DNA of 64,000 nucleotides from Prunella strophiata (lineage: Eukaryota; Chordata; Aves; Passeriformes; Prunellidae): NCBI GenBank assembly GCA_036583965.1, contig JAZBQD010000034.1, positions 5,417,222 to 5,481,221 on the forward strand, given 5' to 3'. This document shows, piece after piece, positions 1-11,066 of the stretch. A program made the translations under genes and the position numbers. Under the pieces are notes generated by a model. It was given only the letters and a program-made list of their open reading frames with translations, was not told the origin of the DNA and did no database searches. Positions within the stretch are counted from its first letter, which is position 1, and every line of letters starts with the position of its first letter.

Positions 1-709
1 GGTGAGGGAGGATGCCTGGAGAGCAGAACAGCCTTTTATTACTGCAGTGATTCACACTCAGCACACTGAATGACTTTCAGCAGCAGAAACAGTGTTTCTG
101 CCTTCCCAACCCTCAGGGTGAGAGCGTCTAGGAGAGAAATTGAGGGCTGGAATTAAATGCAGCAGAAGGCCTTGCTGCCCATTCTCTGCATGCCCAGTCA
201 TTCTGCATAATGCTTTTTTTGCCAAATTTCACTTTGGTCTTGAGAGAGGGGTAACAATCTAAATTTAACTGTCATAAATGTTGTTTTCCTTACAATTGTA
301 TATGGAATTTTTATGAGTTCTAACGGCTCTAAACACAGTCAACATTGCTTTAGTACAGAATTTTTGTATTAGAGGGACTCCCAGATATTGCCAGTACTGG
401 CCCTTATCTTCTACAAATGCCAACATGTCCCAAGATTTGGCAAACATAAGACTTTCAAACCAACAGGGAAGAATGAAGGAGCAGTGAATGCTCTTGCAGC
501 TCTGTGGTGGATAGAAATGTGTCCTTTGATTGCTCCTGCATGTTGTCAGCTGCTCTTGAAGCACTCTCTGCCTCTAGGGAATGATGTGCTTATCTGTGGT
601 GGTAAAAACCTTCTAAGACTAGGAGGAATGGTGATCTTCTTTCTGTTTGTTGAAGATGGAAATGTGCTTTTTCATATCATGTTTGAAATGTCTGTCCCTT
701 GTGTTGCAG
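1..709 (+). other. CREBRF: CREBRF intron (5' part of gene lies before the window)
   Basis: The window opens inside an intron. The next exon begins at 710 with codons for the fourth residue onward of the expected protein, so the exon with the start codon and the first three codons should lie upstream of base 1. I see no coding exon in this stretch. The open frame at 388-831 is only the first CREBRF exon read in the wrong frame with intron in front of it. Confidence 0.75.
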
Positions 710-835
710 CCCAGTGTGAGTGGAATGGACCCTCCTTTTGGGGATGCCTTTCGGAGCCACCTGTTTTCAGAGCAGACTCTGATGAGCACGGATCTCCTGG
801 CGAGCAGCTCGGATCCAGACTTCATGTATGAGCTG
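710..835 (+). CDS. CREBRF: CREBRF coding exon, residues about 4-45
   Basis: The acceptor is gttgcag before 710 and the donor gtaggt follows 835. The exon is 126 nt, exactly 42 codons in phase 0. It encodes the highly conserved N-terminal block starting [14 protein letters not shown] and ending DPDFMYEL. Confidence 0.95.
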
Positions 836-3800
836 GTAGGTCACCTGTGAGTGCCCAGAATTTCATCTCCTCACCAGTTCCTGTAGGAATAAAGGGGTGT
901 TTATTTAAAGAATGCTGGAAAATTATTCATTATTGCTGGCTGCTGATTAGGGAAGAGCTGGACTGCTTGTTGTGATGCTTCCTCAGCAGGCACTTCTTCA
1001 AACAGGCTCAAATCCACCTCCCACTAGTGCTCCTCCAAGCCCTGTCCAACCTGGCCTTGGGCACTTGGGCAGCCACAGCTTCTCTGGGCACCCTGTGCCA
1101 GGGCATCACCACTCTCACAGGGAAGAATTTCCCCCTGCTGTGTTCTGCTTCACCCAAGCTGTGAATGCAGGGGGAAGGAAAATAAAAGTTGACTCACAAG
1201 CTACTTGTATGAGCATTCCCTTTTTCATTTTCTCCCTGCATCAAAGGAGAAAGGTCACTCATGGTCATTAATTGGTCGTGTTAGAATGAGGTTTTCCAGG
1301 AACTGGTAAACTCCACCATATTCTGTTAAGCACACAGCAAAGATTGACCTAGATTATAGAGATGCCTGTGATGTCTTTCATATTTTAAATATTTGGATAT
1401 TGGTACTGGTTCAGTTCCTGATGAGCAGATGGATTTGCAATAGCAGGAAAATACAATGTTGTAGGAAGAGCAGTGTCTTCAGAAAGACCTGTTGCTGAAG
1501 CACAGGAGCTGAACTTCATTCATGACCTTTAAAAGAAGGTTTTAGTTGAAAGCTGAGGTCTCTTCCTGTGTCACCACTCTCCAATACTTCACTGGAATTG
1601 AGCTCTCCTTGCCAGGTTAAGTAGAGGAAAGAGATGATGGATACTTTTTTTGTATTAACTTTTAACTTACTGTGCACAGGACAGAGAAATGGACTATCAG
1701 CAAAGCTCCAGGGACAACTTGCTTTTCATGGAGGACTGCAAAGACCTTGAGAACTTGGAGTCTTTTACGGACATCCTGGACAAAGAAGCTGCTTTCACCT
1801 CCAAGTGGGAGCAGTGGGATACCTACTGTGAAGACCTAACTAAGTACACTAAATTAACCAGCTGTGACATCTGGGGAACAAAAGAGGTGGATTACCTGGG
1901 CCTTGATGACTTTTCAAGCCCATACCAGGATGAAGAGGTGATAAGCAAAACACCCACACTGGCTCAGCTGAACAGCGAGGACTCCCAGCCTGTCTCAGAT
2001 TCACTCTATTACCCTGATTTGCTCTTTAGTGTAAAACAAAACCCTTTAAATTCTTTGTTACCTGGCAAAAAGATTGCGAGCAGAGCAGCAGCGCCGGTCT
2101 GTTCCTCCAAGAACGTGCAGGCCGAGGCCGCGCTGTCGGACTGTGCCCAGAAGGCCAGCAAGCCTGGCAGCCAGCCTGCTTCCAGTACACAGATCATGGC
2201 CAAGACCAACGTGTACAGCAGTGAAAAGGTGAACATTCACGTGGAATGTAAAGACTATGTTAAAAAAGCAAAAGTAAAGATCAACCCCTTGCCGCAGAGC
2301 AGGCCTGTGCTGAGCCAGGCGCACGCTGACGCAGCCAAGGAAAACACCTGCTACTGTGGGGCTGTAGCAAAGAGACAGGAGAGAAAAGGACTGGAGTCCC
2401 CCCATGGTCACAGTACAACTCCTGGGTTGCCTTTTAAAGAGACTCAAGAGCTGCTCCTCAGCCCTCCCCAGGAGAGCCCAGGGCTGGCCGTGGGGGAGAG
2501 CAGCCTTTCGGCCAGCACGTCCGTGTCGGACTCCTCGCAGAAGAAAGAAGAGCACAATTATTCTCTTTTTGTAACAGACACTTTGGGTGAGCAGTCAGCC
2601 AAAGCAGAGCCCGAGGAAGAGGAGGAGGATGAGGATGATATTGAAGATGAGGACCATGATGAAGGATTTGGCAGTGAGCACGAGCTGTCTGAGAACGATG
2701 ATGAGGAGGAGGATTACGAGGACGATAAGGACGACGACATCAGCGATACCTTCTCAGAACCAGGTACCAGCAGGGCTGGGCTCTGCTAACGTGGGGGTTG
2801 ATGGGTTTGTCCTCTGAGTGGGAAGGAGAGCTTCTGAACTCCTGGTAGTTACAGATGAGCAGCACTGATCTCAAGTTGTGAACTCTCCTCCCACGTTTTC
2901 TAAGTGCTTTGCAAAATGCAATTTATTCAAAGTATGCAAAGTTGCCCTATTTCATGAAAAACTGCACAGACTGTGGTCATGCAACAAAAATAATAGTAGA
3001 GAATACAGGAAGCCCAGCTGTAGCCTGAGGTTAGAGCAGCTGCCTGCAAGTGTGGCCTTCTTTTTTATTGCAGTTCTCTGAAGGATATGCAGAGTTTTTG
3101 AGCACTTCTCGTAGCTGTGAATTTATCCAGAGTTGGATCTGTCAGGATGAAATCACATCCTGAGTGGAATGATTTCATAATTATTTAAGTTCTTCTTCCA
3201 GGTACAGTTTTTCCACAGAATCCAAAGAATGACTGAAATTAATAGAATCATTTCTAGGTGGTTTTCAGCAGTAACAGTTAGTGGAGCTTCAGAGGGTACT
3301 GAATTCTTCCCTCCTGCCTTTAAAAATGGAGTTCTGAGAGCAGGAATAAGAACTAACCTTCACCTAGAAGGTAACAAAACAGTAACATTGTATAAAAATA
3401 AAATCTGCAGAGGATTGTAACCACATATTAATTTCATTTCATTACAATATGCACATCTTATAAATGCCATGTAGTAGAGAATAAGAATTAAAGTATTCAG
3501 ATATTTGGCAATGTGTAACTTGGAGGGGATAAAGCAGCTGAAATTCTTCCTTGTTGAAAGCAGCAGCTTCCCTAAAGCTTGTCAGTGTTTGTCATAATGA
3601 ACTCTCAGATGAAATTATTTTCTAATTAGATTTCCTGCGTTGGCATTAAACTCGTTAAGCATTCTGCCCTTTATGCTACTTTCACATGCACACAACACAT
3701 TTTTATTAACATTTTGAAGCCTCTTCCTCCCTTCTGGAGTGAACTCCCTCTGCTTTCTGGGGCCCTGAGCAGCTGTTCCAGCTGTGCAGCCCATGGGGGA

Positions 3801-6800
3801 TGTGTTGCACTGGGAGCCTGGGATCCCTGAAAAAGAGAGGTTGTGTTCAATGCTGTGGGTGGAATTAATTAATTAATGATTTTACTGACCAACAATCCAC
3901 ATTCTGCAGCAGTAGCTGAGGGATCTGGGCTTATCTAAGCTTGCCAAACCCTTCTATGAATGAAGTCTAAAAACCATTTACCTCAAATGTGGTGATACTA
4001 AAAATTTTATCATATATTTTGTCTGTTTTAGAAAATAACATCTCGAGGCATTCTAATCATGTCACTTTTGAATTTTGTGTTGCTTTTTTACCTCTAAAGG
4101 TAAATATTATGGGTAAAGTATCTAAAAATAGGCACAACACAGGAAAATTAAACCTTCCACAGGTCTGAAAGCAAAATCAGTTGGTATTTTGAGTGAGGAT
4201 GTAATTTACTGAAAGGACAAAAATCTGCTAGTTAGTTGCTGACCCTCTAATGTTTCTTTATACATAATTTGCTTTTGGTTATTCTTCATGTATGCTTTTA
4301 GAGTGAATGAAATGCTTTCTTCAAGTGTTATCTGAGGAAATATTTAGATATAGTGAAGGAAAAATAGCTGAAAATGTGACTGGCTGTCAGGCAAGTTTGG
4401 ACAACAATGTTTTTATTATCACCATGACACAGATTTAGCAATTTTGGTCTCCTGCTAAGGTAGTTTATTATAGGGAATCACCAGCCCAGGCCTTTTCTAG
4501 CATTTAAATGTGGTGGTTTTGCTATTACTGAGTATATTTTTCCTATCTCATTTAGCAGAAAGACTTTTAAATGACTGTTCCTGCCATCAAGTAGTCAGGA
4601 GATCCCAGAAATGGGAAATACAGGAATTTTTTCAGTTATCAGTAGCACTGGAGAAGAAATGGGTGAAAAAGTGCTCATAGAGACACAGAGATTGTTTTAA
4701 GAAGCTGCATTAGGTCAGTCTGAGCAGCTGGACCATCAGCTGGGGGAAAAACACTGGGAATGATTTGCCAGAATCCTCTGTGGTGAAGAGGTGAAGAGCA
4801 GGAGTGCTCTGGGTTTGTTTCACTGGGCTATTTTTGGGTTTCACCTGGTGAGATGCAGGAGTCACGTGCACCCTGTTCTCTGTTCTGCTTCATTTCACCC
4901 TGGTGAATTTAAACCTGAAACCACAGGGAGGGATGGGAAGGAGGACTTTCAGGAGGGGGTTGTGAAGGGCTCCAGAGCTAAATACAAGAAGCCTTTCAGA
5001 TTTCTTAGAAGCCTGCCCTGCTGTGTGATCTTTGCTAAGAGGAGGAATAAATACAGTGCAGAGCAGCTAAACAAGTTTGTGTGTTAGGTTAGGACACTGC
5101 ACTGGGTTCTTTTATGTAACTTTATAATGGCAGCAGGTCAGTGTTGGGCTTGCAAGGCAGGATGTATTAAGTCAATGTAATTGAAGTTGCTAACTTAATT
5201 ACAGTTTGAATAAGCAAACAGGAAGTCCTGATTTTAACCTTGTTGTACATTTGTACACTTCAGCTCTTACAGAGATTTGTTTTCATTGGGTGGATTAATT
5301 CTGTGTTATCATGAAGATGGGTTCAATTTATATATTTCTGCATAATGAGTTACATAGCTTTTTTTTTTTTAGGTGGAAAGTTAGTGGGCTTTTTGAGTGT
5401 ATTTTGGTACTTATGTCAAACAGTATTTGAGTGAAGTGGAGCTACAGTTACAAATATTTATGGTATTTGAAACTGTATTTAATGTAAATTGTCAATAATT
5501 TTGGCTGTACAGCACAAATGTTTTCTAAAGCATGTTTCATTGTTTGTTTTGCCTTTAAAATCCTGCCTTTCCAACAAACCAGAGAATCCAAGTAAATGAG
5601 TTGATGAAACGATGAGAAGCAGAACTTCAGGATGGATTTCATCCTCCTGCATACCTGACTTCTATTTGTGCTTTGGGTTATGATGTGAGAGTCAGACCAA
5701 AGCAAGAAAGTTTGTTTTTCCTCTTTCAACTGGTTTTTCAAGTGCAAACAGACTAATTGAATGAACTTGTTTTAAAAAGAAAAAAGTGTTCTTTGTGCTG
5801 GTGGAAGATGAAGCAGAGCTGAAGCATATGGGGTCCAGGCTTGCTAACCCTGCAGTCCATGCATGGGTGGCTTTTCCTTTAGCTCCATCACAGTATGTGA
5901 TGTTTAGAAATGCTCCTTTTTTGAATAAATGTAAACTAATATTTAGCATTTTAGCACAAAAGGCCATGCAGTGGTTTGAGATTTTTCTTAACCTTAGTAG
6001 AGATTATCTTTATTTTCTAAAGCATATCTGGGGTTTGAAAACGTGTGGTTTGTGTTTACATAGTTATGGTAAAATACTTCTGTGATGTGGGCAGTGGCAT
6101 GACAATTTCCATGTCCTTCATGAGCAGTTCATGATATCAAGTGCATCATAATTCACCTCTAAAATATTGTACAGCTTTACTGAGGATCATTTCTTCTCAT
6201 CCCACTAAAGAGGAGGAAGGGGTTGAACAGTGGGTCCAGATCCCTTCAGCTTAGATGTTCCTTTGGTTAGTGTCCTGATAACAGAGCCCCTTTCTCCAGC
6301 CTAGGAGGGATCAGTGCTTGGATTTATTCCCTGCAGGTCTTTGGACTCAGGAGCAGCAGGAGTTGGACTCGATCCTGTGGGCCTCTTCCAACTCAGAGTG
6401 TTCTATAATTGAATAATGTTTTTCTTTATTGTCTTTTGCTAATCCATCTTTATTTAATCTGCTTCTCTTTCCATGCTTTTTGTCAAAAGTGGAGGTGAGT
6501 TAGGATTGTGTTCCTGCCAGTTCATGGAGAAAATTGTCAGGATGGGTGGACATGGTCCAACATCTGCTGTCTGTACTTGGTACTGCTGGGATTGTGGGGG
6601 ACTACAGCTTAGGGGGTCAGAGAACATAAAGGGACTTTAAATGCAGAAATAATTTTGGTTTTTTCAACTAATGAAGCCCCATCAGTGGCTCAGTGTCTGT
6701 CCTGGATTTCAGGCAAGTACCCAGGAGCAGCTGATGCTGGAAACCAAGTGTTAGATAATGCAAAACAGAGCTGGCTGTGGTTTTGCTCTCAACTTGAATC

Positions 6801-9800
6801 CTCAGTCTGCTGCTAAAGGGCTACAAACAATTCTGTCACCAGCATATAAACAACCCTCTGCATCCTTTTAGGGTATGAAAACGATTCTGTGGAGGATCTG
6901 AAAGAAATGACTGCAATATCCTCTCGGAAAAGAGGCAAGAGAAGATACTTCTGGGAGTACAGTGAGCAACTCACACCATCCCAGCAGGAGAGGATGCTGA
7001 GGCCATCTGAGTGGGACAGGGACACTCTGCCCAGCAACATGTACCAGAAGAATGGGCTCCACCATGGTAAGAAATCCTCAGTCTGGTCCCAAATGACTGC
7101 CTTCTCCTTGTGACACCTTCAGCAGCCAAGTTCCCCTCCTTGCAAGCGCTGAGAAGTTGTGTTTTGGCCATGAAAATTGAAGCACTGTAAGTCTGTTACT
7201 CTGCAGTGCCCAGGGAAGGCACAGTGAACCCACAGTAGGGACTTTCAGTGTGGTTTCTTCCAGAGGAGTGTGGATGAATTGAGAATTGTGACTTCCAAGG
7301 GCTCTCAGTGGAAACCCTGAGAGTTCAAAGCTTTCTCAGTGTGATACTGTAAATATTGGATGGTGACTTGACTGGTGTTTGCTGCTCGTGGCTGTTCCTG
7401 TTAGTGCTGCCTGTGTTAGCAGGAGGCTGGCAGGGCTCTGGGGTGCCAAGTTCAGGGGACTGGTATGAGCTGAGGACAAGCACTAAGGCACAACTGTCCT
7501 CTCTGCTCCTCCCTCCTTGTTTTCCCCCCGTGAATGCAGCACAGTGAAGCAGTTACTCCTCTGGGAATAAACTATTTCCTTAAAATGCCCTCTTAGAAAC
7601 TTAAACTAGTTGCTCTAATAACTGATTTATTCCCAGTGAGCAATTACTGCACCACAAACATGATTAACATCACCCAAAACAAACCACTCTTAGGGGTATT
7701 TTTGTTTTCTTCTCACAGGACCTCTTTTAGGCTGCTCCATTTGAAGGAGCAATATAAACCAACTTCCCTGGTTGTAAGGTTAAATGTTCCCTTAGAGTTG
7801 AAAATTACTGCCTTTAACATGGCAATTGGCCTTCTCTTAAATCATAAGATTTTTTTTTTGTTGTTGTTGCTGTTACCTGTAGATTTATTCAGGGAAGGAA
7901 AGCATTTTTTCTTTGAATGTCCTTAGTTTTTAAAGGCTTCTTTATCCTGTAGTGAAATATCAGTACCTGAAGTCCCTATCACTGCTGTTTCTCATGATGG
8001 AGCTCTGAGCAACCTGGTCTAGTGGAAGGTGTCCTTGCCCATGGCAAGGGGGAGAAGAAGATGAGTTTAAGGCCCCTTCCAACCCAAACCATTCTGTGAA
8101 TCCATTATTTTATATTTGTTGTCCAACACCAAATAACCAAACATACTCTGAGGACTCAAACCCACCAGACCACTTGACCTTTAAGTCAAGTGCAAAACCA
8201 GGCCTTAAACAGCTTCAAACACATATAATCAAAGGGGTTAACTGGCATTTATGTGGATCAGTTCATCTCAACATTGCTGAAGATTGTTTCAGCACCAGAC
8301 TTCAGCACTCTTTCTTAGAACAGGACCTTGGCAATAAGATTATTTAGGAGTTTAATCCCCTGGAGTGTGCAGGAGGATATTTTGGCTGAATATGAGTTAA
8401 CAAGTTTACAGCTGGAGCAAAACAACAGGGTTTGAACTTGTGACATACATTTTTCAGCAGAGTGGTGTGTATGCTCTCTGTCACATCCAGTGGCCTTGCC
8501 AGCAGTATTTGCTCTTATCTGATCTGGATAGAATATGAATTGTGCAAAGCTCTTTGTGTGGAAATGCTCTTTCTGTTGTGAGAGGCCATGGGGATCACCT
8601 GATTCCGGCCCATTCTTCTGCAGCTGAACAAAGGAATTTAAACTGCACCCAAAAAAAGGCCTATTTTAGAGTGTTTTCTCACAGGTTTGTGTATGTATTA
8701 TGTCACTTCCCTACCCATTTTTCTACATATTTAAAACAGGAAAATACGCAGCAAAGAAGTCACGGAGGACTGATGTAGAAGACCTGACTCCCAACCCCAG
8801 AAAGCTCCTCCAGATTGGTAACGAGCTGAGGAAGCTGAATAAGGTGATCAGTGACCTGACACCTGTCAGTGAACTTCCCTTAACTGCCAGACCCAGGTCA
8901 AGGAAAGAAAAGAACAAGTTGGCTTCCAGGTATGCTTTGGGTAAAGCTGCAGGGATGAGAAAATTTGGCTTGCTGCAAGTGAGTGATAAAGATCTAAGTA
9001 ATTTTTGCCTGAAGAAATTCTGCTTCATGTGGCAGCTCCTGCAATGGGAATTACCAGTTTATCAAAAAGCAGAGCAGTGGCACCTTGGGAGCTGTGGTTT
9101 GCCCCTTTCCTAGATAAGGATGTGTTTTCAATGGAATTGGCTTCCTTAGCTGTGGGTAAACCAGCTGGGACAGTGGCAAATTCCACAAGTGTCAAATGTG
9201 AGCAAATGTAGGTAGCAGGGTGTTTTCAGTGCAGGTGAGTGAGGATGGATGAGTTTGTGCATCCCAGCTCTGGGAGGGTTGGTTGATGAGTTCATGTGGC
9301 TCTGGAATTTCTGGTAGTGTTCTAATTCTTCCCCTCTTCTTGCCATAGGGCTTGTAGACTAAAAAAGAAAGCCCAGTATGAAGCCAATAAAGTTAAACTC
9401 TGGGGTCTCAACACGGAATATGGTAAATACAACTCTTCACATCTTAATTTTCCTTGTGTTCGGGCAAGTCTGTGTGTTTTGCACTGTGATGTAACCTGGC
9501 TCATACAGAAAAGAGCTGGTACAAACCCAGCAATTCTGTTGGTACAAAACCAGCCCATTGAATAAAGTGAATGTAAATTGGGTTACCTGCAATATTGCAG
9601 GTGTAAATTATGTAACTGTATGCATGTTCTGTAAATATTATTGAAAATATTAGTAATATTTGATGTAAACTATTACATTTAATTTTACAGTAAGTGTGAT
9701 GTGACACCTTTGACACAGATAGCTGTGTGTGGATAACTGTGAATCCCCTCCAGGGGAGTGTGATGTAAAGCTAATCCTATTTTCTTCTTTGCAGATAATT

Positions 9801-11066
9801 TACTCTTTGTCATCAACTCCATTAAACAAGAAATAGTTAATAGGGTGCAGGTACCTAAAGATGACAGAGGAATCAACATGGAACAAAAGTTGAACATACT
9901 TATTAAAGACACTCTTGGTAAGCAGTGAACTTTGTGTATTTACCTGGATATGAAGATAAAGAATCATAAATGCCCTGAGGAGCCCCAAAGCTCATCCCAT
10001 TCCAGCAGAGACACCTTCCACTGTCCCAGGTTGCTCCAAGTCCCAGTGTCCAGCCTGGTCTTGGACACTTCCAGGGATCCAGGGGCAGGGCCTCCCCACC
10101 CTCACAGGGAGCAGTTCCTTCCCAATCCTTCCCATCTGACCCTGCTCTGTCAGTGTGAAACCATTCCCTGTGTCCTGTCCCTCCATCCCTTGTAAAAATT
10201 CTCTCTCCATCTTCTTGTCCTACTCAGGCACTGTGAGGCCATGAGGTCACCCCAAAGCTTCTGCTCTCCAGAACAACCCCAGTTCTCCCACTCTTTCCTC
10301 CCAGCAGAGCTGCTCCAGCCCGCTGATCATCCTGGTGCCTCCTCTGGGCTCTCCATATTTGATTGCAAACAGTTTCTGATACAGAGGAATGAATGGACCC
10401 TTTCCTGATTCCCTTTGTCCCAGCCAAAGTGTTCCCTGGCTTTGTGTCATATGTAGTGATGCCTTGTGAAGGCTGACCTAGAACAGAGTTAAAGAATAAA
10501 GCAGGGATTTATTAAAAGGCCTCAATGGATGCACCTTGGGCAGCACAAGAGCCCAGCCAGGGCTGCACCCAAGATGAACCAAAATGGTCACAAAAATTAA
10601 TGACTCGTCACAAGGTCTCACACTTTGATCAGTTCTGCTCCATTTGCATACTGGAGTTAATTGTCCCATTCCAGCTTTAGCCCATGAAGTCCCATCCTTG
10701 TTTTTCTCTCTTCAGCCCACGCTGTTTGTGCTCTTGGGCCTGAAATTTGGATCATTTGTCCTTGGTCCCCAGCTGGAGCAGGAATTGTTTTGTCTCCCTG
10801 CTCTGTGCACAGAGCTCACCATCCCCTGATATGAAGCTCAGACCCACACACTAAAGCAGCACAGAATCTGAAAAACATAAAATCTAAAACCTGAGGCATC
10901 AGTAGGAATGAGCAGTGACCTGAGAGCAGCTTCTCTTCCCTCCCTTTCAGGACTTCCTGTAGCTGGGCAGACGTCAGAGTTTGTGAACCAGGTGCTGGAG
11001 AAGACGGCAGAGGGAGACCCCACGGGCGGCCTCGTGGGGCTCCGGATCCCCATGGCCAAGGTTTAG
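710..11066 (+). CDS. CREBRF: CREB3 regulatory factor (Luman recruitment factor), 5'-partial, seven exons in window
   Basis: CREBRF is a nuclear bZIP-like protein. It binds CREB3/Luman, lowers its activity and acts in the unfolded protein response; in mammals it also affects glucocorticoid receptor level and energy storage. Coding exons are 710-835, 1680-2763, 6872-7066, 8740-8929, 9349-9422, 9795-9917 and 10951-11066. All junctions are GT-AG and the phases join without a break. They encode 635 residues; with the expected Met-Pro-Gln from the upstream exon the protein would be 638 aa, against 639 in human as I remember it. Visible parts (numbered on 638) are a conserved N-terminus, a Ser-rich middle, an acidic tract at about 355-401, a basic patch (RKRGKRR) near 425-431, and a basic region (SRACRLKKK) near 534-542 followed by a short Leu/Ile zipper to about 577. 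It ends at a TAG. The identification rests on near-continuous similarity to the human protein recalled from memory. Confidence 0.96.
1010..1165 (-). repeat. CR1 LINE fragment in CREBRF intron
   Basis: On the minus strand this reads like the CR1 3' region. The plus strand shows the typical complement, from ccaagccctgtccaacctgg to cagggaagaatttcc. It is diverged and truncated at both ends. Confidence 0.65.
1680..2763 (+). CDS. CREBRF: CREBRF large central exon, residues about 46-407
   Basis: The acceptor is tgcacag before 1680 and the donor gtacca follows 2763. The exon is 1084 nt and ends in phase 1, splitting a Gly codon. It carries the conserved block around [19 protein letters not shown] and the acidic Glu/Asp tract at 2608-2748. 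The open frame runs 26 nt past the donor before a stop, so an unspliced reading would end falsely at 2789. Confidence 0.96.
2764..6871 (+). other. CREBRF: CREBRF intron, 4.1 kb
   Basis: No exon-like reading was found. Apart from a CR1 tail near 6355-6412 I see only unique AT-rich sequence and a short T tract near 5360. Confidence 0.7.
6355..6412 (+). repeat. CR1 LINE 3' tail
   Basis: It carries the CR1 3' end signature: gttggactcgat, then cctcttccaactcagagtgt and a ttctat-type end. Only the terminal part is recognisable, although the preceding 150 bp may belong to it. Confidence 0.7.
6872..7066 (+). CDS. CREBRF: CREBRF exon, residues about 408-472
   Basis: The acceptor ag is at 6870-6871 and the donor gtaaga follows 7066. 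The exon is 195 nt, phase 1 to phase 1. It encodes the basic patch [17 protein letters not shown] and the block [20 protein letters not shown]. The Arg codon AGG at 7018-7020 is the likely equivalent of human Arg457. Confidence 0.95.
8000..8100 (+). repeat. CR1 LINE 3' fragment
   Basis: The order ggtctagtggaaggtgtcc, ccatggca, then ccccttccaacccaaaccat and attctgtg is the common 3' end of passerine CR1 copies. It lies in the CREBRF intron between 7067 and 8739. Confidence 0.8.
8740..8929 (+). CDS. CREBRF: CREBRF exon, residues about 472-535, start of basic region
   Basis: The acceptor is aaaacag before 8740 and the donor gtatgc follows 8929. The exon is 190 nt, phase 1 to phase 2. It encodes [20 protein letters not shown] and runs into the basic region [13 protein letters not shown]. 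An Arg codon is split at the 3' junction. Confidence 0.95.
9349..9422 (+). CDS. CREBRF: CREBRF exon, residues about 535-560, basic region and zipper start
   Basis: The acceptor is gccatag before 9349 and the donor gtaaat follows 9422. The exon is 74 nt, phase 2 to phase 1. It encodes [20 protein letters not shown], the centre of the bZIP-like domain. Confidence 0.95.
9795..9917 (+). CDS. CREBRF: CREBRF exon, residues about 560-601, zipper
   Basis: The acceptor is tttgcag before 9795 and the donor gtaagc follows 9917. The exon is 123 nt, phase 1 to phase 1. It encodes [18 protein letters not shown], then a less conserved segment and IKDTLG. Confidence 0.94.
9965..10350 (-). repeat. CR1 LINE 3' fragment, minus orientation
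   Basis: The plus strand shows the complement of a CR1 3' region: ccattccagcagagacacct, gtcccaggttgctccaagtc, then ccctcacagggagcagttcc and a Leu/Pro-rich continuation with gagctgctccagcc. It sits in the last CREBRF intron directly before a solo LTR. Confidence 0.8.
10457..10901 (-). mobile_element. Solo LTR of an endogenous retrovirus (445 bp), copy 1
   Basis: The ends are perfect inverted repeats, TGATGCCT and AGGCATCA, and a 4-bp duplication (gtag) flanks it at 10453-10456 and 10902-10905. A related copy lies at 36402-36890. Read on the minus strand, AATAAA sits near the 3' end (complement at about 10508-10513), as expected of an LTR, so I assign minus orientation. No internal retroviral genes are next to it, so it is a solo LTR. 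A 4-bp duplication fits ERV1-type integration better than ERVL (5 bp) or ERVK (6 bp). Confidence 0.85.
10951..11066 (+). CDS. CREBRF: CREBRF last coding exon, residues about 601-638, stop TAG
   Basis: The acceptor is ctttcag before 10951. The exon encodes [20 protein letters not shown] and ends ...GLRIPMAKV then TAG at 11064-11066. A solo LTR ends only 49 bp upstream of this exon. Confidence 0.95.

Noticed and set aside
388..831. 147-codon open frame at the window start
   Set aside because: It runs through intron sequence and then the CREBRF exon 710-835 in a wrong frame; the exon's true frame has clear family similarity.
1689..2789. Single-exon gene of 366 codons
   Set aside because: It is the large CREBRF exon plus 26 nt of intron; the true exon is 1680-2763 with flanking exons in phase.
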